Positions 5,769 through 7,182 of a stretch of 7,182 nucleotides of DNA are shown here, piece after piece. The number at the start of each line of letters is the position of its first letter. Position 1 is the first letter of the stretch. Source of the stretch: Planctomycetota bacterium (GTDB taxonomy: Bacteria > JAJVIF01 > JAPKYR01); contig DAOVJF010000128.1 in assembly GCA_030673355.1 (NCBI GenBank), positions 1-7,182 of the forward strand, given 5' to 3'. A model generated the notes under the pieces. The model was not told where the DNA came from. It searched no databases and saw only the letters and a program-made list of their open reading frames with translations. Made by a program: the position numbers and the translations under genes.

Positions 5769-5851
5769 CGGGTAAAATTCTGGCGGTAACCCACAGTAAT
5801 AAAAGTTTAATCGGTGTCATCCCGGCCGCTTGCTCATGTATAGAGTCAGGG

Positions 5852-6307
5852 TCAGTTTCTACTTCTGGACGGATTAAAGAGGCCCCCATCAATACGATCG
5901 TTCCGGTTGTAGAAGATGAATTCGCCGACCTTGAAGTTATCGGTTTCTTCATCAACCTCAGCGTGAATGAATAGCTGGCCCACATAAGTAGGTTCAAGGT
6001 AGCCTTCACGCCTGCATGAGATGGCGAAAGCCCTGAGCATTTTCCTTGCGAGAGATTCCCACATCGCATTGTCCGTGCCCTCAACAAGCTGGATCTTGAT
6101 AATATTGTGGACCATTCTGAAACTTCCGATCATCGGTCGTTCCTCGACTGTCAGGGCATTGACATCAGATGGATCGGCGGGGGCATCCAGGTAGGCCTGA
6201 ACGTGTGCGATAATCGCCTCATTGGTCGGGGAAGTTTTTATGCATCCGGAGGTAATCAGAACCAGGATGAAAGCAGTGCAAATAAGTACGGGTTGATACT
6301 TAAACAT
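5852..6307 (-). CDS. Probable lipoprotein of unknown function
   Basis: The 151-residue protein starts with MFKYQPVLICTAFILVLITS followed by GC, a lipoprotein-type signal peptide with Cys22 as the lipidation site; the -3 residue is Thr rather than Leu/Val/Ile, so the lipobox is imperfect. The start at 6307 is chosen over an in-frame ATG at 6346 because AAGGAGGA (6323-6316) lies 8 nt before it and because it places a proper signal peptide at the N-terminus. The mature part is a compact alpha/beta sequence of about 130 residues with a helix of basic and hydrophobic residues (LARKMLRAFAISCRREG) and a beta-rich C-terminal half (YVGQLFIHAEVDEE, KVGEFIFYN). I recognise no family. It has its own promoter at 6337-6365. 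The gene upstream on the same strand encodes a response regulator, 107 bp away. Confidence 0.75.
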   Translation of the reverse strand: MFKYQPVLICTAFILVLITSGCIKTSPTNEAIIAHVQAYLDAPADPSDVNALTVEERPMIGSFRMVHNIIKIQLVEGTDNAMWESLARKMLRAFAISCRREGYLEPTYVGQLFIHAEVDEETDNFKVGEFIFYNRNDRIDGGLFNPSRSRN

Positions 6308-6336
6308 CTCAACAGTCCTCCTTGAATGATAAATGG

Positions 6337-6365
6337 ATTGTAACAAAGGGATTCGAATCGGGCAA
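6337..6365 (-). promoter_or_regulatory. Sigma70-type promoter of the lipoprotein gene
   Basis: On the minus strand TTGCCC (6365-6360) and TACAAT (6342-6337) are 17 bp apart. The expected start near 6330 gives a leader of about 23 nt that begins just ahead of the strong ribosome site. It also supports the start at 6307, because the ATG at 6346 lies upstream of the -10 box. Confidence 0.55.
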
Positions 6366-6414
6366 ATTATTTGAGGGTAATCAGTTCTTTAAGGCTTATT
6401 CACCATTTGATAAC

Positions 6415-6801
6415 TCAAGCATTGCTGAGTTCACCAATCACACTTAACAACAGGTCAGGTCGCACAGGTTTGGTTATATAACGCACGGCCCCTGAGTTCA
6501 GGGCTTGTGAAATCTTATGCCTGTCTGTTTCAATACTAATAATTACTATCCTGGCATCAGGGTCCTTGGATTTAATTTTTTTTGTGGCCGCGATTCCATC
6601 CAACTTAGGCATATTGATATCCATCAGGACAATCGATGGTGAATTTTCAAAAAAAAGTTTAACTGCCTCAATGCCATCCCTGGCTATTCCAGCTATTTCA
6701 TAACCATGCGTAATCAACAGTCTGGTAAGTGTCCGTATCATAACCGGGCAGTCTTCCGCAATCAGGATGCCTCCCGAGTTTTCTGTTTCCGGGTCGTTCA
6801 T
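6415..6801 (-). CDS. Single-domain CheY-like response regulator
   Basis: The 128-residue protein is one receiver domain with no output domain. All key residues are present: acidic pair Glu16-Asp17 (ILIAEDCPVM), phospho-acceptor Asp61 (VLMDINMPKLDG), the switch Ser89 (VIISIE), the aromatic Tyr108 and the conserved Lys111 before Pro112 (YITKPVRPD). It should be phosphorylated by a histidine kinase or pass phosphate on, like CheY or Spo0F-type proteins; no kinase or chemotaxis gene is nearby. The first 11 residues are a polar tail before the first strand. The ribosome site is poor (GAGAT directly before the ATG), but the start fits the domain boundary. No convincing promoter is seen in the 106-bp gap upstream. 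Low-copy cytoplasmic signalling is the likely role; the pathway is unknown. Confidence 0.92.
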   Translation of the reverse strand: MNDPETENSGGILIAEDCPVMIRTLTRLLITHGYEIAGIARDGIEAVKLFFENSPSIVLMDINMPKLDGIAATKKIKSKDPDARIVIISIETDRHKISQALNSGAVRYITKPVRPDLLLSVIGELSNA

Positions 6802-6907
6802 ATCTCATATAATATCCGTGAAAGGTTGATAATACTGACTATAAGATTGCGGTCTTGAATCAAATATTAATAAAAAATCGGGGTAAAATGATCAGTCTAC
6901 CGGTATC

Positions 6908-7182
6908 TCAGCCTTTTTCTCCTGTCAGTCTCCTGGCGCAGAAAATTACCAGGAGTCCGATCAGGTAGATCGCGACACCCGCGAAAAGTGTGAGCCTGTA
7001 CCCGATTCCGATCGCGATCGTTAAAGACAGCGCGCTGCCAAGAACACTCGCTGCGCCGTTGACGCCCCACGCCCAGGGAATTACTCCAAGGCCTTCACGG
7101 GCAATAATCCTGAGTCCAAGGGGGAATGGCTGGCCCATGAACCATCCGAGCGGGAAAACAAGCGTAATAGTGATCGCGATCC
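6908..7182 (-). CDS. C-terminal end of a multi-pass membrane protein, spermidine synthase/MFS fusion type (partial)
   Basis: The last 90 residues of a minus-strand gene enter from the right edge; the 5' end is missing. The sequence begins in a membrane segment (IAITITLVFPLGWF), continues with a loop carrying GQPFPLGLR and PWAWGVNGAASVLGS, and ends with two closely spaced hydrophobic helices (about residues 50-82) and a short basic tail, RRLTGEKG. The motif pair PFPLGLR...WAWGxNGAASVLGS is typical of large proteins that join spermidine-synthase-like and MFS-like membrane parts, common in uncultured bacterial phyla. Their activity is not well known, and the catalytic part cannot be judged here. 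Neighbours give no clue. The frame to the window edge is open, so an internal ATG at 7138 is not the gene start. Confidence 0.75.
   Translation of the reverse strand, partial: IAITITLVFPLGWFMGQPFPLGLRIIAREGLGVIPWAWGVNGAASVLGSALSLTIAIGIGYRLTLFAGVAIYLIGLLVIFCARRLTGEKG

Noticed and set aside
5770..5792. GGGT...ACCC hairpin after the zinc-finger gene as a terminator
   Set aside because: Only four pairs, a long loop and no following T-run.
6308..6346. In-frame ATG at 6346 as the start of the lipoprotein
   Set aside because: It lies upstream of the -10 box, would put 13 polar residues before the signal peptide, and lacks the strong Shine-Dalgarno sequence that precedes 6307.
6872..6902. Terminator after the membrane protein gene (TACC/GGTA stem followed by T6 on the minus strand)
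   Set aside because: The T-run is good, but the stem has only four contiguous pairs around a 12-nt loop with G bulges; too weak to list.
1..7182. Mobile element, CRISPR array, tRNA or rRNA
   Set aside because: No transposase or integrase motif, no regularly spaced direct repeats and no recognisable structural RNA sequence was found on reading both strands.

Overview
The window reads as ordinary chromosome from a diderm bacterium of moderate GC content, probably with an anaerobic or hydrogen-metabolising lifestyle. A [NiFe]-hydrogenase maturation gene (hypC), a predicted lipoprotein and Sec-secreted products support this. No rRNA, tRNA, CRISPR, insertion sequence or phage gene is visible. I cannot name the lineage from sequence alone; the secreted protein and the fused spermidine-synthase-like membrane protein resemble families seen in Acidobacteria-like and uncultured phyla.

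Layout. At the left edge, on the minus strand, hypC is followed by the first 38 codons of an unrecognised gene that runs off the window. A 222-bp gap carrying a clean 16-bp dyad separates hypC from two plus-strand genes 30 bp apart: a monoacylglycerol-lipase-like alpha/beta hydrolase and a DRE-TIM synthase of the homocitrate/isopropylmalate/citramalate synthase group. These converge on a minus-strand block. That block holds a secreted 282-residue protein behind its own very good sigma70-type promoter, and aroC (chorismate synthase) upstream of it with an extended -10 promoter.

An unusually long 336-bp gap follows aroC on the right. It holds the aroC promoter, a 52-nt imperfect inverted repeat, a second promoter pointing right, and a foldable leader that ends in a hairpin over the Shine-Dalgarno sequence of a small 82-residue zinc-finger protein (anti-sigma zf-HC2 like). 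This small gene converges on a minus-strand lipoprotein gene. Further right are a single-domain CheY-like response regulator and the C-terminal end of a multi-pass membrane protein of the spermidine-synthase/MFS fusion type.

How the genes work together. Apart from the hydrolase-synthase pair and the hypC cluster there is little sign of one pathway: aroC serves aromatic biosynthesis, and the other minus-strand genes seem to be separate transcription units with their own promoters or long spacers. I do not see a convincing undescribed multi-gene system. The signals most worth a second look are non-coding: the hypC dyad, the 5297-5348 inverted repeat, and the leader of the zinc-finger gene.
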